Notes under the pieces: model-generated
Seen by the model: the letters and a program-made list of their open reading frames with translations, nothing else
What the model was told of the DNA's origin: nothing
Database searches by the model: none
Shown: one piece after another, positions 53,739 to 64,000 of the stretch
Numbering within the stretch: the stretch's first letter is position 1
How the letters are laid out: each line of letters starts with the position of its first letter
Source of the DNA: Phycisphaeraceae bacterium
GTDB taxonomy: Bacteria; Planctomycetota; Phycisphaerae; Phycisphaerales; Phycisphaeraceae
DNA: 64,000 bases
Direction: 5' to 3'
Assembly (NCBI GenBank): GCA_028277745.1
Contig: JANQFR010000079.1
Location: forward strand, 1 to 64,000
Made by a program: the position numbers and the translations under genes

Positions 53739-54025
53739 GATTGCTCCACGGTGTGATCTCGGTCAACTCATCTGTTGCCTAACTTACCGATCAAGCGAGA
53801 ACCGACCAAGCGGCGGACGTCTTCACCCGCAGTGCATGAAAATTATATTTTGTTTTTTCAAAAATACTTATGGGCAATATTGACATTTCCCCAAAATGTG
53901 CAACACTGGGCAATAAATAGCCCTGCCGGGATGCGGATCAACAGCGGTCCGGATCAACGCGATTCAATCCACGAAGATTCGGGCTGGCAACCCGGTTTGT
54001 AAATCGAACTTTTATTGGAGTCATT
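53739..54025. promoter_or_regulatory. Divergent regulatory region with TGGGCAATA direct repeats
   Basis: 287 bp between the sulfatase and LacI starts. TGGGCAATA occurs at 53871-53879 and 53907-53915, 36 bp apart, about three and a half helical turns. TTGACA at 53880-53885 could be a -35 box towards the LacI gene. The repeats may be regulator sites; they are not palindromic as expected for LacI, although the first copy overlaps the palindrome CAATATTG. Confidence 0.4.
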
Positions 54026-55045
54026 GTGCCCGCGCGGAAAAGCCCCCGTACATCACACCAAGCCGACCAAAAAGCCTGCGGATCTATCTACGATCTTGCC
54101 CAGCAGACCGGCTTATCGACAAGCACCATCAGCCGCGCCCTGAATCAACGGGGCCGGATTAGTCAGAAGACGCGCTTGCGGGTGCTGGCAGCGGCGCGTG
54201 CCTCGGGCTTCAAGCCACGCGCTTCGGTCCGGCAACGCACTTTTGCTCTTGTGGTCGACCGCATGAGATACGCCACCTACGGCGGATTTGTCACATCCAT
54301 GCTCGCCCACCTCATCTGCGAATTAGCGCGGTACGAAATCTCAGCGGAGGTGTACACCGAAGATAACGTCAATCAACTCGGCACCCGCTTTATCGATGGC
54401 GTTATCGCGCTGACTTGGGAGCCGTCTACGGTGGCCAAGCTTCAAGCCTTGGAAAACGTTCCGATTGTGGTGATCAATCGGCTCGGCCTGGAAGGGGCTT
54501 CCACCGTTATCACCGATCACTTTCAAGGCGGGAAACTGGTCGGCGCCTACTTCATCCGGCACGGCCATCAAAAGATCGCTTTCCTCGGAGAAGAACGCGA
54601 TTGGGGCAGCAAGCAACGGGTCGAAGGCCTCCGGGCAGCAATGGAGGAGCACGGCATCGATCCCGCCAACCTTCAGACCGGCTTCACCGAGCATCAACCG
54701 GTGTACGGAGCGCTGCGTCGGCTTGTCAGCCAGGCTCCAACCGCGCTCTTCCTCGGTGGAGAAGACCTCACCATCGAAGCGATCTACGTGTTGGCCAGCA
54801 TCCTGAACGTAAAAGCGCCCAAGGACATCTCGATCATCGGCCTGGAAAACGACCGGGTTTCACAGTTTGTCCAGCCTCCGCTCTCCTCACTGGCCCAGCC
54901 TCTTGACGCTTTGGCGGCGGAAACCCTTAAACTGCTGACGCAACTCGTCGATGGCAACGAGACCAAACCCCTGCATGTTGTGGTCCAGAACAAATTGATC
55001 GAACGGGAATCGGTCGCCGCCATTACGCCTGAAACCGCAATTTGA
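54026..55045 (+). CDS. LacI-family regulator beside the sulfatase
   Basis: 339 residues from a GTG at 54026 with TTGGAG five bases upstream. The helix-turn-helix SIYDLAQQTGLSTSTISRAL starts unusually late (about residue 20) after a basic tail. The hinge is QKTRLRVLAAARASGFKPRA, and the sugar-binding domain has FIDGVIALTWEP, NVPIVVINRLGLEGASTVIT, YFIRHGHQKIAFLGEERDWG and DISIIGLENDRVS. It is a more distant relative of the other two LacI proteins in this window. Divergent orientation suggests it controls the sulfatase. Confidence 0.92.
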   Translation: MPARKSPRTSHQADQKACGSIYDLAQQTGLSTSTISRALNQRGRISQKTRLRVLAAARASGFKPRASVRQRTFALVVDRMRYATYGGFVTSMLAHLICELARYEISAEVYTEDNVNQLGTRFIDGVIALTWEPSTVAKLQALENVPIVVINRLGLEGASTVITDHFQGGKLVGAYFIRHGHQKIAFLGEERDWGSKQRVEGLRAAMEEHGIDPANLQTGFTEHQPVYGALRRLVSQAPTALFLGGEDLTIEAIYVLASILNVKAPKDISIIGLENDRVSQFVQPPLSSLAQPLDALAAETLKLLTQLVDGNETKPLHVVVQNKLIERESVAAITPETAI

Positions 55046-55081
55046 TGCAACGCATCACCTCAACCATCGCTCAAGAAACCG

Positions 55082-57226
55082 TCAACCGCGCAGTGATTGA
55101 GCAGCAACCTTCATCTCATCAAGACACGCGGCCACCAACATAGCGCGCCCCCGATCTAATTCGTTCGCCGCTCCAATCACGCTGTTAATGCTCTCTGCGT
55201 TTATCCGATCGGCTGGGTCCGTCTCAGGATACGGCGAAGACGCATCGGCCGAACGGCAATTCATTCCCTCGGCAGATCGGCGTAACCCATCGGTCACCGC
55301 CTCAAACGAATCATCCAGAGCTTCAAACAAACGGGGTACAACTGACGGATCTTCGATGTGGCTGAGTTCGTATTGGAGGATCGCCATCGACCCCATCACC
55401 CCTTGCAGCTCCAGCACCTTCCTGTACAACATGTCACGATCCTCGGTTCGTCGGATCGAAGTGAAGCGCGATTCATGCAGGAGCTCGGAGAGACGCGGCG
55501 CTACTTCGGACAGTTCTTCTGAAGGCGCCTGCGCGATTGACTCGTTGCGCGATACGGCACGCCTGATCGCTTGCAGACGCTCTACGGCCGAGTGTAACAC
55601 GCGGGCTATCGCACTACGTAATTGCCGTCGCGGGTGACTCGGCCAGAGCAGCCCATGCACCAGCATCGCCACGGCGGCTGTCGCGAGCAACGCGCTGAAA
55701 CGCGTGGAGACGGTGCTGAGCGACCAAGACGGGCCGTTGTGCGACATGTATGAAAACCCCAGCGCCAACCCCGCCTGGAGGGCGAAATACGAATAACGCT
55801 TTGATGCGTGGACGACGTACATAAACATAAAGGCGCCGAGGAAAAGAAACGCCATGACGACCCCCAGATGAGGCGCCATGATGCTCACCGTGATCGCGAT
55901 GGCGGAATAAGCCATGATCGTGAGAATGCCCGCGATCGCCAGCAGGTCACGCTCGTTCTGTTGTCCGATGTTGGCCGTCACGCCGAACAGGGTGCCGAAG
56001 AACGCGACCTGGCTGCTTCCGGGCAGATCGAAAAACATTTCGCCGACGAACAGCAAAAACAAAATGAGCATGATTTTGAGGCCGCGCAAGACCTCCTGAC
56101 GACCGACATGAACCGGGACCAGAAACAGTTTTGTTTTTCGGGGACGCCCAACGTCGCGCCGATGTTCCGCAAGAGCCCGCCCGTACGTGTCGGCGATATG
56201 ATTGAACTCGTCGAACAACCTTTCGAGGACACGCACCACGACTAAAGCCATGAGTTGTGCGGAGCCGCGGGTCTCGCTCTGTAACGCATGCTGCAAGACT
56301 TCGCAGCGCGATCGGATCTGCGGCGATACGCGCGGCGCCGGCTTCCTTTCGGCGACCGCATCTGACAACCTGCCGGTTAAAATCAGGATTTGGCTAAACA
56401 GATCCGCCATTAACTCACGCGTCTGAGGGTTCAATTGATCAAAGCGTCCGATCCCCACACATCGAAGCAATAACGACCGGCGAAGGATCAGCCGCCGGCA
56501 TTGTTCGGCCAATGTGGAACGCGGATTGTCCCGAACCTGAAGCCGGGCCCCGTCGGATTCGATCAAACGCGACAACTCGGCGAGATTGGATACGACGATG
56601 GAGTCGTGTTGTTTCGGGAATTCCTGGCCGGTGCGCAGAGCTTCGATCACCCCGGAAGACCGGCCGGCCATGCTGGCGCAGAACGATGCAAACCGATCGA
56701 AAAAGGCCCGTTTGGCGGTGTTGGGCCAAAGCAGCCGATCCACGACAATCAGCACCGCCATGGACAAGGTCATGAGGACAATAAATTCGCGGTAAATCTC
56801 TTGCGCCGCTGCGATATCCACAAAGATGCAATCGAACATCATTACACCCGAGAGGATCGCGCCGATGATGGCGAACATCGGCGCGGCGTCGAGCAGCAGC
56901 GTGACGGCGCCGATCCAGATCAGCATCACCGCGAGGTACGTTAGCGGCTGATGGATCAACAAGCCGGATATCACCGCGGTGACCGCGCCACACACCACGG
57001 CGCCCGCTACGGCGTGCAGCGCCGTGCGGGGGATATCGCTGTAAAACAACCCCATCACCAGGAATATGAACACCGGCAGGAGCATGACGGTTTCGAGATG
57101 GAGCGCGATGGCGAGGATTGAACCGATGACCGTGGCGATCGCGGTCTTCAAGGCAAGCCTCACATGGAACCGCTCCACACTCTGATCGGCGGCCATTTGA
57201 GGTGTGATGGAGATCGAAGCGGTCAT
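55082..57226 (-). CDS. FUSC-family inner-membrane protein (aromatic/efflux type)
   Basis: About 714 residues. Two membrane bundles, at about 25-155 (TAIATVIGSILAIALHLETV, VMLLPVFIFLVMGLFYSDIP) and about 380-510 (IMLILFLLFVGEMFFDLPGS, AIAITVSIMAPHLGVVMAFL), are each followed by a long helical cytoplasmic part. This is the YccS/AaeB/fusaric-acid-resistance layout. The likely role is export of organic acids or toxic aromatics; no periplasmic adaptor gene is nearby, so the partner is unclear. The ATG at 57226 is chosen over a TTG ten codons earlier. It lies behind the lpd gene on the same strand, separated by a terminator-like hairpin. Confidence 0.82.
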   Translation of the reverse strand: MTASISITPQMAADQSVERFHVRLALKTAIATVIGSILAIALHLETVMLLPVFIFLVMGLFYSDIPRTALHAVAGAVVCGAVTAVISGLLIHQPLTYLAVMLIWIGAVTLLLDAAPMFAIIGAILSGVMMFDCIFVDIAAAQEIYREFIVLMTLSMAVLIVVDRLLWPNTAKRAFFDRFASFCASMAGRSSGVIEALRTGQEFPKQHDSIVVSNLAELSRLIESDGARLQVRDNPRSTLAEQCRRLILRRSLLLRCVGIGRFDQLNPQTRELMADLFSQILILTGRLSDAVAERKPAPRVSPQIRSRCEVLQHALQSETRGSAQLMALVVVRVLERLFDEFNHIADTYGRALAEHRRDVGRPRKTKLFLVPVHVGRQEVLRGLKIMLILFLLFVGEMFFDLPGSSQVAFFGTLFGVTANIGQQNERDLLAIAGILTIMAYSAIAITVSIMAPHLGVVMAFLFLGAFMFMYVVHASKRYSYFALQAGLALGFSYMSHNGPSWSLSTVSTRFSALLATAAVAMLVHGLLWPSHPRRQLRSAIARVLHSAVERLQAIRRAVSRNESIAQAPSEELSEVAPRLSELLHESRFTSIRRTEDRDMLYRKVLELQGVMGSMAILQYELSHIEDPSVVPRLFEALDDSFEAVTDGLRRSAEGMNCRSADASSPYPETDPADRINAESINSVIGAANELDRGRAMLVAACLDEMKVAAQSLRG

Positions 57227-57319
57227 GCGATCAACATCATACGGCTTGCCGTCCAACCGCGGCGGAGGAAAACGGCCGCCTACAGCGTAAGCGGCGCGAT
57301 CGCATAATCAACATGAAAG

Positions 57320-57336
57320 CCGGGGCGGCGCCCCGG
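57320..57336 (-). terminator. GC-rich hairpin behind the 2-oxoglutarate dehydrogenase operon
   Basis: CCGGGGC (57320-57326), loop GGC, GCCCCGG (57330-57336): a seven-base perfect stem. On the minus strand it is followed by CTTTCATGTTGATTAT, a modest T-rich run. Position 60 bp behind lpd suits a terminator of that operon. Confidence 0.5.
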
Positions 57337-57396
57337 AGACGTCAGGCTTCAGACATATGGGTCAGTGGCGCTGCCAAGAAAGGCAGGATCGCCGTT

Positions 57397-58791
57397 TCAC
57401 AAATGGATCACACGCCCGTCAGCGGCGAGCGCGGCCTCCTTGACCGCCTCTGCGAGGGTGGGATGAGCGTGGCAGGTCCGGGCCAGGTCTTCCGCCGAGG
57501 CCCCGAATTCCATGGCCGCGGCGCATTCGGCGATCAGGTCGCCGGCGTGGGGGCCGATGATGTGAACACCCAGGATACGGTCGGTCTTCTTGTCGGCCAG
57601 GATCTTAACGCCGCCCTCGACGTACTCGATGGCCTTGGCCCGGCCGTTGGCCTGGAACGGGAACTTGCCCACGGTGTATTCGTGGTCTTCGTCTTTCAAC
57701 TCGTCCTCGGTCTTGCCCACCGCCGCGATCTCGGGATGCGTGTACACGACGGCGGGGATAGCGTCATAATTGACGTGGCCGTAGCCGGTGACGATCTTTT
57801 CAATGCAGGCGATGCCTTCCTCTTCAGCAACGTGCGCCAGCATCGGGGTGGGGATCACGTCGCCGATCGCGAAGACCCCTTTCACCGTGGTCTGAAAATC
57901 GCTGTCGACGGGAATGCAGCCGCGGTCGTCGAGTTTGACGCCGATTTCACTGAGGCCAAGCTCCGTGGTGTTGGGCGCACGGCCCACGGCCACGAGCACG
58001 CGGTCGGCCTCGATCGGGTCGCCGCCGTTACGCTCGATGATGATGCCCTTATCATGAGAGGCGACCCCCATGACGCGGGACTTGAGCTCAAACTGAAGCC
58101 CCTGCTTCTTGAGGAGTTTGAAAGCATCCTTCGCGAGCCCGCTGTCCATGCCGGGGAGGATGCGGTCGAGATACTCGACGACGGTGACTTTGGCGCCGAG
58201 CCTGCGCCAGACGCTGCCGAGTTCGATGCCGATGTAACCCGCCCCGATGACGGCCAGATGGTCGGGCACGTTCTGATAATCGATCGCGTCGCTCGACGTG
58301 TCGACCTTATCGAGCGTCAGGTCGACGCCCTTGATGGTGGCGGGCTTGGAGCCGGTCGCGATGATGATGTGGTCCGCCTCAAGGACGTCGGCCTTGCCGT
58401 TTTTCTGGGAAACGATGACTTGACGGTCCGCGTTAAACCGGGCGTGGCCCTGATAGCGGGTGACTTTATTCTTTTTGAAGAGCCCGTCGATGCCCCGGGT
58501 CAGCGCGTTGACGATCTTGTCTTTGCGCCCGAGCATCGCGGGCAGGTCAAGCTGAACGCCGTCGACTTTCACGCCGTGAACTGACAGGTGATCCCTGGCT
58601 TCTTCGAAGCGTTCGGAGGACTCCAGCAGCGCCTTGGACGGGATGCAGCCGACGCGGAGGCAGGTCCCGCCGAGTTGCTTGTTTTCGTCGATGCATCCGA
58701 CATCGAGGCCGAGCTGAGCGGCACGGATGGCGGCGACGTACCCGCCGGGGCCGGCGCCGATGATGATCAGGTCATGTTTGGTTGAAGACAT
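57397..58791 (-). CDS. lpdA: Dihydrolipoyl dehydrogenase (E3)
   Basis: 464 residues, flavoprotein that reoxidises the lipoyl arm of 2-oxoglutarate (and possibly pyruvate) dehydrogenase, passing electrons to NAD+. FAD site IIGAGPGGYVAAIRAAQLGL, redox disulfide Cys44-Cys49 in GGTCLRVGCIPSKALL, NAD site VIGAGYIGIELGSVWRRLGA, second FAD block FAIGDVIPTPMLAHVAEEEG, and the catalytic His-Glu pair in CHAHPTLAEAVKEAA. Length and all motifs are normal. It is the third gene of the operon, 92 bp behind sucB. Confidence 0.97.
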   Translation of the reverse strand: MSSTKHDLIIIGAGPGGYVAAIRAAQLGLDVGCIDENKQLGGTCLRVGCIPSKALLESSERFEEARDHLSVHGVKVDGVQLDLPAMLGRKDKIVNALTRGIDGLFKKNKVTRYQGHARFNADRQVIVSQKNGKADVLEADHIIIATGSKPATIKGVDLTLDKVDTSSDAIDYQNVPDHLAVIGAGYIGIELGSVWRRLGAKVTVVEYLDRILPGMDSGLAKDAFKLLKKQGLQFELKSRVMGVASHDKGIIIERNGGDPIEADRVLVAVGRAPNTTELGLSEIGVKLDDRGCIPVDSDFQTTVKGVFAIGDVIPTPMLAHVAEEEGIACIEKIVTGYGHVNYDAIPAVVYTHPEIAAVGKTEDELKDEDHEYTVGKFPFQANGRAKAIEYVEGGVKILADKKTDRILGVHIIGPHAGDLIAECAAAMEFGASAEDLARTCHAHPTLAEAVKEAALAADGRVIHL

Positions 58792-58883
58792 ATCTTAAAT
58801 CGCAGGATAAACGTAGATAAACCCGTGCCGACGCAGAAAGTGTAACCCGATCTGCGTTGATCCGCGCCCTCTTCAGACGTCGG

Positions 58884-60212
58884 TCAAACCTCCATCACCA
58901 AGCGCGAAGGCTCTTCGATGTTCTGCTTGATGCGGACGAGGAAGGAAACCGCTTCGCGGCCATCAACCAGACGGTGGTCATAGGTCAGCGCGAGATACAT
59001 CATCGGACGGATGACGATCTCATCGACGCCCCGGTCGTTTGTCACCACGACCGGCCGCTTGACGATATTGTGCATGCCCAGCACGCCGGACTGGGGGGGG
59101 TTGATGATCGGGGTCGAGAGCATCGATCCGTAGATGCCGCCGTTGGTGATGGTGAACGATCCGCCCTGGAGGTCTTCGAGCTTGATCTTGTTGTCCTTGG
59201 CGGCCTGGGCGTAGGCAGCGATCTTTTTCTCGATCTCGGCGAACCCCATGCGTTCGGCGTTGCGCAGGATCGGCACGACCAACCCCTTGCCCCCGCCGAT
59301 CGCGATCCCGATGTCCTGATAGTTCTTGTAAATAATGTCTGTGCCCCGGACCTCGGCGTTGACGGCGGGGAACTCGCGCAGCGCGTCGACGGTCGCGCGG
59401 ACGAAGAACGACATGAAGCCGAGCTTGATGTCGTACTTTTTGAGAAACGCGTCTTTATGCCTGGCGCGAAGCGAGATGACTTCGGTCATATCGACTTCGT
59501 TGAAGGTCGTAAGCAGGGCGCCGGTTTGCTGGGCCTGGACCAGGTTGGCGGCGATCTTTCGCCGCATCGGGGTCATGGGGACGAGTTCTTCCTCGCGTCC
59601 CGGCTCGGTCGAGAGCTCCCGCGGGGGTAGAGGTAGAGGCGCGGGGATGGTCTGGGCCGGCGCCGGCGCGGGCTGGGGAGCGGCGCGTGGCGACTCGGGG
59701 GCGTCGGTTGGATCGGGCCGACGCCAGGCGAGGTGCCGCTCGACGTCCTCCTTGAGCAGCCGGCCGCCGGGGCCCGTAGCCTCCACGTCCGCGGCGGCGA
59801 CGCCGTGCTGATCGAGCAGGCGGGCGGCGGCGGGCATGACCCGGGGGTCGGGGCGGCCGGGGACCTGATCCGGCACGCCGCCGTCGAGCGGCGACGGCTC
59901 TGGCTCTTCCGTGGGAGCCGGTTCGGGTTGCGGCGGCGGCGCGTCCGCCGTCGCTGCGCCGGCGGCGCCCGAAGCGCCTTCCTCCATGTACCCGATGATG
60001 TCGCCCACCTTCGCCGAGGCGCCTTGCGGATGGGTAATCCTCGCGATGGCGCCGTCCGCGGGGGCGGGCAATTCGAGGGTGACTTTATCCGTCTCGATCT
60101 CGACGACCGGATCGTCTTTGCTGACGGCCTGGCCTTCTGTCTTGAGCCACTGGCCGATCTCAACTTCGGTGATGGATTCGCCGACTTCCGGGACGATGAG
60201 TTCGACGCTCAT
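58884..60212 (-). CDS. sucB: Dihydrolipoyl succinyltransferase (2-oxoglutarate dehydrogenase E2)
   Basis: 442 residues from the ATG at 60212 ([20 protein letters not shown]). The longer frame upstream reads into the end of sucA and is rejected. One lipoyl domain with Lys43 in [18 protein letters not shown], a Pro/Ala/Glu-rich linker, an E3-binding domain ([20 protein letters not shown]), a second linker, and the catalytic core ending [20 protein letters not shown] with the His and Asp of DHRxxDG. It forms the core of the complex that makes succinyl-CoA. 56 bp behind sucA. Confidence 0.96.
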   Translation of the reverse strand: MSVELIVPEVGESITEVEIGQWLKTEGQAVSKDDPVVEIETDKVTLELPAPADGAIARITHPQGASAKVGDIIGYMEEGASGAAGAATADAPPPQPEPAPTEEPEPSPLDGGVPDQVPGRPDPRVMPAAARLLDQHGVAAADVEATGPGGRLLKEDVERHLAWRRPDPTDAPESPRAAPQPAPAPAQTIPAPLPLPPRELSTEPGREEELVPMTPMRRKIAANLVQAQQTGALLTTFNEVDMTEVISLRARHKDAFLKKYDIKLGFMSFFVRATVDALREFPAVNAEVRGTDIIYKNYQDIGIAIGGGKGLVVPILRNAERMGFAEIEKKIAAYAQAAKDNKIKLEDLQGGSFTITNGGIYGSMLSTPIINPPQSGVLGMHNIVKRPVVVTNDRGVDEIVIRPMMYLALTYDHRLVDGREAVSFLVRIKQNIEEPSRLVMEV

Positions 60213-60268
60213 GCTGCTGGGTTCCAAACGGTGCGGTGGGGAGGTAGGGGGATCGGGTGGGGCATAGC

Positions 60269-63148
<2,880 letters not shown>

Positions 63149-63628
63149 CCGTCTCGCGTTTCACTCGGCCGCGCTGCAAATCGGCATCGACGCCTCTCCG
63201 GCATTACAGGCCCTTTTGATCAAGGCCAACAGGTTACCACATCGGCTGCCGGTCAAAAGCTACATGATCGTAGGCGGATGGCCGCCGTGCGGTTCACCCG
63301 ATAACCCGGGCCAAATCAACAAACCGTCTTTTTCCACTCTTGTCGTCGGACCCATTCCGGCAAACGCGGGGCGATAATCTATTCAAAATAGGGTGAAACA
63401 CCGCAATTAGGGAAAACCGCCCATTTGCAGTAAGTTCTTCAAACAACGCTTGATAGAAACCCTTCAACTAACATAAACTAAGTGGCCGGCAGTGTCTGTA
63501 ACGAACCATCCGTGTCGCTTAGTCCAAGCGGAGCCAACGCAATATCAGGCTATCGGATGCTGCTTTAATGCTGGCGCCGCAGCGTGCTGCCCCCGCGACG
63601 CCTCTGGGGGGAGGGTAGGACCCTCTCA
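63149..63628. other. Intergenic region between sucA and a divergent LacI gene
   Basis: 480 bp without a gene. It should hold the sucA promoter, but I cannot single out -35 and -10 boxes with confidence. The only clear structure is the hairpin at 63609-63627 next to the LacI start. Confidence 0.5.
63609..63627 (+). promoter_or_regulatory. Hairpin covering the ribosome site of the right-edge LacI gene
   Basis: GAGGGT (63611-63616), loop AGG, ACCCTC (63620-63625), extended by one G-U and one G-C pair. The left arm contains the GAGG-type ribosome site, and the stem ends one base before the ATG at 63629, so the fold would hide the start of translation. Confidence 0.5.
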
Positions 63629-64000
63629 ATGCCGGTAACCATCAAGCAAATCGCCGAGGCCAGCGGTTTCTCGGTGCCCACCGTCAGCCAGGTGCTCAAC
63701 AATAAAGGTCACCTTTACCGCGCCGAAACGCGGCAGCGCATCCTGGACATCGCACGGGAACTCGGCTATCGGCCCAATTCCTACCGATGGGCGCTGCGCA
63801 CCGGCCGATTCAACAACATCGGCGTCCTGACTCTGCAGCGCGAGGAAGGCGACCCGCTGCTGACCGACGCCTGCGCCGGCATCCTCGACGTGCTCGCCCG
63901 GCGCGACATGCACCTGACCGTCGGTGCGTTGCTCAATGACCGCGAAGAGCCCCCGGCCGAAGCATCGACCGACCTGTCAACCCCCAAGATGTTGCGCGAA
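63629..64000 (+). CDS. LacI-family regulator, cut by the right edge
   Basis: 124 codons, open at the window end. MPVTIKQIAEASGFSVPTVS and QVLNNKGHLYRAETRQRILD form the DNA-binding domain, with the hinge IARELGYRPNSYRWALRTGR. The sugar-binding domain begins FNNIGVLTLQREEGDPLLTD. Its helix-turn-helix start (MPVTxKQIAE) is like the locus B regulator, so it probably opens another glycan locus to the right. The gene is divergent from sucA, with a hairpin over the ribosome site. Confidence 0.9.
   Translation, partial: MPVTIKQIAEASGFSVPTVSQVLNNKGHLYRAETRQRILDIARELGYRPNSYRWALRTGRFNNIGVLTLQREEGDPLLTDACAGILDVLARRDMHLTVGALLNDREEPPAEASTDLSTPKMLRE

Overview
The window looks like chromosome of a free-living, high-GC planctomycete, most likely of the Phycisphaerae type. 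The signs are several PEP-CTERM proteins, single pseudopilin genes with the planctomycete C-terminal His-to-Asp-Gly motif, many LacI/GntR/AraC regulators each beside glycan-degrading genes, a sulfatase, weak or absent Shine-Dalgarno sites at many genes, and no SusC/SusD pair. I saw no rRNA, tRNA or CRISPR. The assignment rests on gene content only.

Layout: 1-4188 holds a truncated sialate O-acetylesterase and two beta-propeller proteins, one a PL22 oligogalacturonate lyase. 4547-5347 is a graveyard of gene fragments (RES-type toxin, ParE-like toxin, a small YGxN/GRISKL protein). A SulP transporter and a decayed integrase/transposase follow. 7556-14516 is an AraC regulator, a PEP-CTERM protein with a strong terminator, a PEP-CTERM-tailed BNR_4 propeller enzyme, then GH105, a KduI/IolB-type isomerase and an RraA-type aldolase: an extracellular-to-cytoplasmic route for unsaturated uronates. 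14787-26535 is a five-gene operon (GntR, PEP-CTERM, pseudopilin, DUF4838 enzyme, GH35) divergent from a GH-A-like hydrolase and a second PL22 lyase.

Locus A (26654-36600) and locus B (41684-49245) are paralogous. Each has a LacI regulator, a pseudopilin, a PEP-CTERM protein, a >1200-residue secreted clan GH-A-like enzyme, and a stand-alone secreted copy of that enzyme's own N-terminal domain. Locus A also carries two medium-chain dehydrogenases. Candidate operators differ: TTTACGTAAA in A, AACTCGTGTT in B. The B motif also lies upstream of an L-rhamnose mutarotase and an AraA/FucI-like isomerase (50092-51889). Between A and B is a four-gene operon (PhyH dioxygenase, TIM-barrel isomerase, URO-D-like protein, helical-toroid-like protein) of unknown pathway.

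51924-52347 again holds transposase debris. Then come a leaderless sulfatase divergent from a LacI regulator, a FUSC-type membrane protein, the 2-oxoglutarate dehydrogenase operon sucA-sucB-lpd, and a LacI gene cut by the right edge. The enzyme set (PL22, GH105, KduI-like, GH35, BNR_4, sulfatase, rhamnose mutarotase) fits pectic rhamnogalacturonan or a sulfated rhamnose/uronate glycan such as ulvan; the sequence alone does not decide between them. The most striking pattern is the thrice-repeated cassette of regulator + PEP-CTERM protein + pseudopilin + very large secreted hydrolase.
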